Below, piece by piece: positions 40,501 to 42,157 of a DNA stretch of 42,157 nt. Every line of letters begins with the position of its first letter. Within the stretch, counting starts at the first letter, position 1. The stretch is from MGML01 sp964493985 (GTDB lineage Bacteria; Chloroflexota; Dehalococcoidia; Dehalococcoidales; UBA2162). Location of the stretch: positions 1 through 42,157 of the forward strand of contig CAZBQL010000017.1 in NCBI GenBank assembly GCA_964493985.1, given 5' to 3'. Under the pieces are notes generated by a model. It had not been told where the DNA came from, searched no databases, and saw nothing but the letters and a program-made list of their open reading frames with translations. Position numbers and translations under genes: made by a program.

Positions 40501-41700
40501 TTGGACAATAAGGCTAAGCGCCGACTTTTCAACCGGTCGAAAACAAACAACCAACTTTTCAATGCGTATTATGACCTGTTGAAGGTTAAACTTACCCCTG
40601 ACCAGTTCAATCAGTATAATCGACTCCTGAATCTATTCCACCATTTTCTCGGTGAGTTTCCACCTTCCGAGGAACTCGGTCTTGAGTTTCTCGCGCAGTA
40701 TGCCGTCCGTTCCCGGGCAACGGTGGTGAGATATTTCGGCATCATCAGGGGATTCATGGAATGGTACGGTGAGGATTTTAATCATCGACCTCGAAAACCG
40801 AAACAACTGCCGCAGTGGGTGAATCCCGACGATATCGAGAAATTGAAAGACTGTATCCGAAACAAGAAAACGGGCAGGAGGACGATAAAAAGAGACCTGA
40901 TGTTGGTTGATTTCGACTGTAAAACGGGATTGAGACGAACGGAGCTTGCCAGGCTGGTAGTCGATGATATCAAGCTGAAAGAGAAATTCGTTATCGTACG
41001 TAAGGGGAAAGGAGAAAAAGACCGGTCTATTCCTCTGGATGACATGGTCGCTATCCAACTCGAGGAATTTCTCAAGGGGATGACGCCAAACGCGAGGGTT
41101 TTCGGACTTGATGCGCGCTCTGTTACTGATCTGATCAGTTTCTGGGCGAAAAAAGCAAATGTAAAGATTACCCCTCACTCTTTTCGTCACTATTTTGCTG
41201 AACAGCTCGTTGCGAAAGGAGTTGACATATATATAGTTTCGAAATTACTGGGACACGAAAGCCTTGAAACTACCGCGAAATATCTGGGCTTGAGACCGGG
41301 AGCTGAGCGTGAAGCAGTCAACAGGCTCGTAAAATCTGAGATTGAAGACCAGGATAAGGTCGGTGAACCGGCTTTAACCGAATTGAAAGGTAAAGATGAA
41401 AAACCACCTGCAGCTACTGAACGACAAGAAGCCGGGACATCTCATCGTGAAATAATACAGGGGTTATCTCATATCCTTGCCGACAGTTTGAAAGTACCAT
41501 CGGTACTGGATAAGGATCTCTGGCAACGTCTACCTGTAGAATTCAAACCGGGTACCTATACCCTTACAATCGGACAGGTCGATTCTGCTATTGCCAGTAC
41601 TATTGGCAGGTGTTCCGGTTTGCAACCGGCCATTACGGCATTGACAGCCACCTGCTCTACTGTAGCGGTAAAGAGTCTTGGCTGGAATCGGACCGGCTGA
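40501..41700 (+). CDS. Tyrosine recombinase (XerC/D-like integrase), with a probably aberrant C-terminus
   Basis: The 399-residue integrase has an N-terminal SAM-like DNA-binding domain (about 20-100) and a catalytic domain. Visible catalytic residues are R145 (TGLRRTEL), a K in RKGKGEKDR, H226-x2-R229 (PHSFRH), H252 (LLGHES) and Y261 (KYLGL). All are present. TTG at 40501 has GGAGG 5 nt upstream; a TTG at 40486 is the alternative. Residues after about 265 form a tail of more than 130 residues. The last 145 bases overlap, in antisense, a gene that appears cut short, so the natural end of the integrase seems to be lost. It sits next to tRNA-Ala, a classic island position. Confidence 0.9.
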   Translation: MDNKAKRRLFNRSKTNNQLFNAYYDLLKVKLTPDQFNQYNRLLNLFHHFLGEFPPSEELGLEFLAQYAVRSRATVVRYFGIIRGFMEWYGEDFNHRPRKPKQLPQWVNPDDIEKLKDCIRNKKTGRRTIKRDLMLVDFDCKTGLRRTELARLVVDDIKLKEKFVIVRKGKGEKDRSIPLDDMVAIQLEEFLKGMTPNARVFGLDARSVTDLISFWAKKANVKITPHSFRHYFAEQLVAKGVDIYIVSKLLGHESLETTAKYLGLRPGAEREAVNRLVKSEIEDQDKVGEPALTELKGKDEKPPAATERQEAGTSHREIIQGLSHILADSLKVPSVLDKDLWQRLPVEFKPGTYTLTIGQVDSAIASTIGRCSGLQPAITALTATCSTVAVKSLGWNRTG

Positions 41701-42157
41701 CCTTTATCACCCGATCCACTATCTCTTTGCTCGCCTGAGTACCGATATTTAAACCTGTCGGACTGATAGGTTAACACCTCATCAGGCCTGTGGCTGGTAC
41801 CTTTCAACATTTCAGCCACCCGTTCCTCGGTAGGTACCACGATAGGCCAGCCATCGGTATAGACTGATATAGGCGCGTTTACCGGGTGCGGGACCCACCT
41901 TTCCTGCATATAGAATTCCTCGGCTTCCTCAAGAGTACCTTCGAAAAGTATCCTGGGCTGCTGGGGATTATGAAAACCGCTTTCCTGCTCTTTTTCGGTT
42001 AACGGTTCGACAAGAGCGTTTAAGGCGTCGTTAAGCCAGTTATCAACGTCTTCCGGACCGGGAAGGGTACGCGATGCATGAAGAGACCGAATCATAGGAA
42101 CACCACTGCCCAGGGCTTCTTCTTTTACCATATTAGCCTGGTCTTCAAAATCTACAA
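41556..42157 (-). CDS. UGSC-like family protein, 5' end beyond the window, 3' end apparently truncated
   Basis: The frame is open to the window edge (VDFEDQANMVKEEALGSGVPMIRSL on the minus strand), so the start lies outside. The visible part ends a first domain, then has DGWPIVVPTEERVAEMLKGT and ATVEQVAVNAVMAGCKPEHLPIVLA. I associate these with UGSC-type proteins found widely in Chloroflexota; I hold this from memory of related sequences. The family normally continues well past LPIVLA. Here the frame turns into STCPIVRV and stops at 41556, inside the integrase ORF. A break near 41575-41590 is the simplest reading. It is probably a pseudogene or a chimera. Confidence 0.5.
   Translation of the reverse strand, partial: VDFEDQANMVKEEALGSGVPMIRSLHASRTLPGPEDVDNWLNDALNALVEPLTEKEQESGFHNPQQPRILFEGTLEEAEEFYMQERWVPHPVNAPISVYTDGWPIVVPTEERVAEMLKGTSHRPDEVLTYQSDRFKYRYSGEQRDSGSGDKGQPVRFQPRLFTATVEQVAVNAVMAGCKPEHLPIVLAIAESTCPIVRV

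Noticed and set aside
1..42157. CRISPR arrays, insertion sequences, rRNA genes or known riboswitches
   Set aside because: I looked for repeated spacers, transposase genes with inverted ends and conserved RNA cores and saw none. The only long exact repeat is the 55-bp assembly duplicate.

Overview
The window reads as ordinary bacterial chromosome at moderate GC, with frequent TTG and GTG starts set by strong Shine-Dalgarno (SD) sequences. It holds about 35 protein genes, one tRNA and two 100-N scaffold gaps. Gene content suggests an anaerobic Chloroflexota bacterium, most like the Dehalococcoidia. The reasons are paired family 5 solute-binding lipoproteins, a CaiB-type CoA transferase, a pyruvate:ferredoxin oxidoreductase (POR)-type complex, a homocitrate-synthase-family enzyme with an aconitase/isocitrate dehydrogenase operon, a bacterial serpin lipoprotein and a 4-hydroxybutyryl-CoA dehydratase relative. 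The taxonomic call is inference from gene content; no rRNA or other taxonomic marker is present.

Layout, left to right. 0.1-5.8 kb: a CoA transferase and an amidohydrolase (+) converge on a four-gene 2-oxoacid:ferredoxin oxidoreductase operon (-), whose beta subunit carries an N-terminal polyferredoxin. 6.0-9.9 kb: two paralogous solute-binding lipoproteins (-), with no permease or ATPase beside them. 10.2-13.8 kb: an ADP-forming acyl-CoA synthetase broken by a gap, an enolase-superfamily enzyme, and a zinc-type alcohol dehydrogenase that has lost its catalytic zinc ligands. 14.0-18.2 kb: an operon (-) for an aconitase-type large and small subunit, an NADP-type isocitrate dehydrogenase and a homocitrate-synthase-family enzyme. 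Together these look like a citrate to 2-oxoglutarate route with a possible Re-type citrate synthase. 18.7-23.7 kb: a GAF/nuclease-fold/hypoxanthine phosphoribosyltransferase fusion, NDH-2, a HAD phosphatase and an iron-sulfur aldo/keto reductase. 23.8-27.7 kb: an ABC-2 exporter operon divergent from a TetR regulator with dyad operator candidates between them. 27.9-34.7 kb: an MFS transporter, a zinc-ribbon protein, a small unknown, a serpin, TatA, a ClC channel with CBS domains, a cysteine-rich unknown and a stand-alone Lrp/AsnC ligand-binding domain. 34.8-36.6 kb: a NarL-type response regulator and histidine kinase. 36.7-40.3 kb: a 4-hydroxybutyryl-CoA-dehydratase-family gene divergent from a SucCD-like CoA ligase pair. 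40.4-42.2 kb: tRNA-Ala, a tyrosine integrase, and a gene cut off at its 3' end that overlaps the integrase tail.

Taken together the genes describe anaerobic organic-acid metabolism built on acyl-CoA thioesters and ferredoxin. Acids are activated by CoA transferase or ligase, oxidised or carboxylated through the POR-type complex, and fed to 2-oxoglutarate through the citrate operon. Electron transfer (NDH-2, iron-sulfur oxidoreductases) and peptide or small-molecule capture (lipoproteins) support this.

The most unusual points are the GAF/PD-(D/E)XK-like/HPRT fusion, the citrate-operon specificity residues, the active-site changes in the dehydratase and CoA ligase with operator-like dyads between them, the integrase/truncated-gene junction, and a scaffold gap flanked by an exact 55-bp duplication that looks like an unmerged k-mer overlap.
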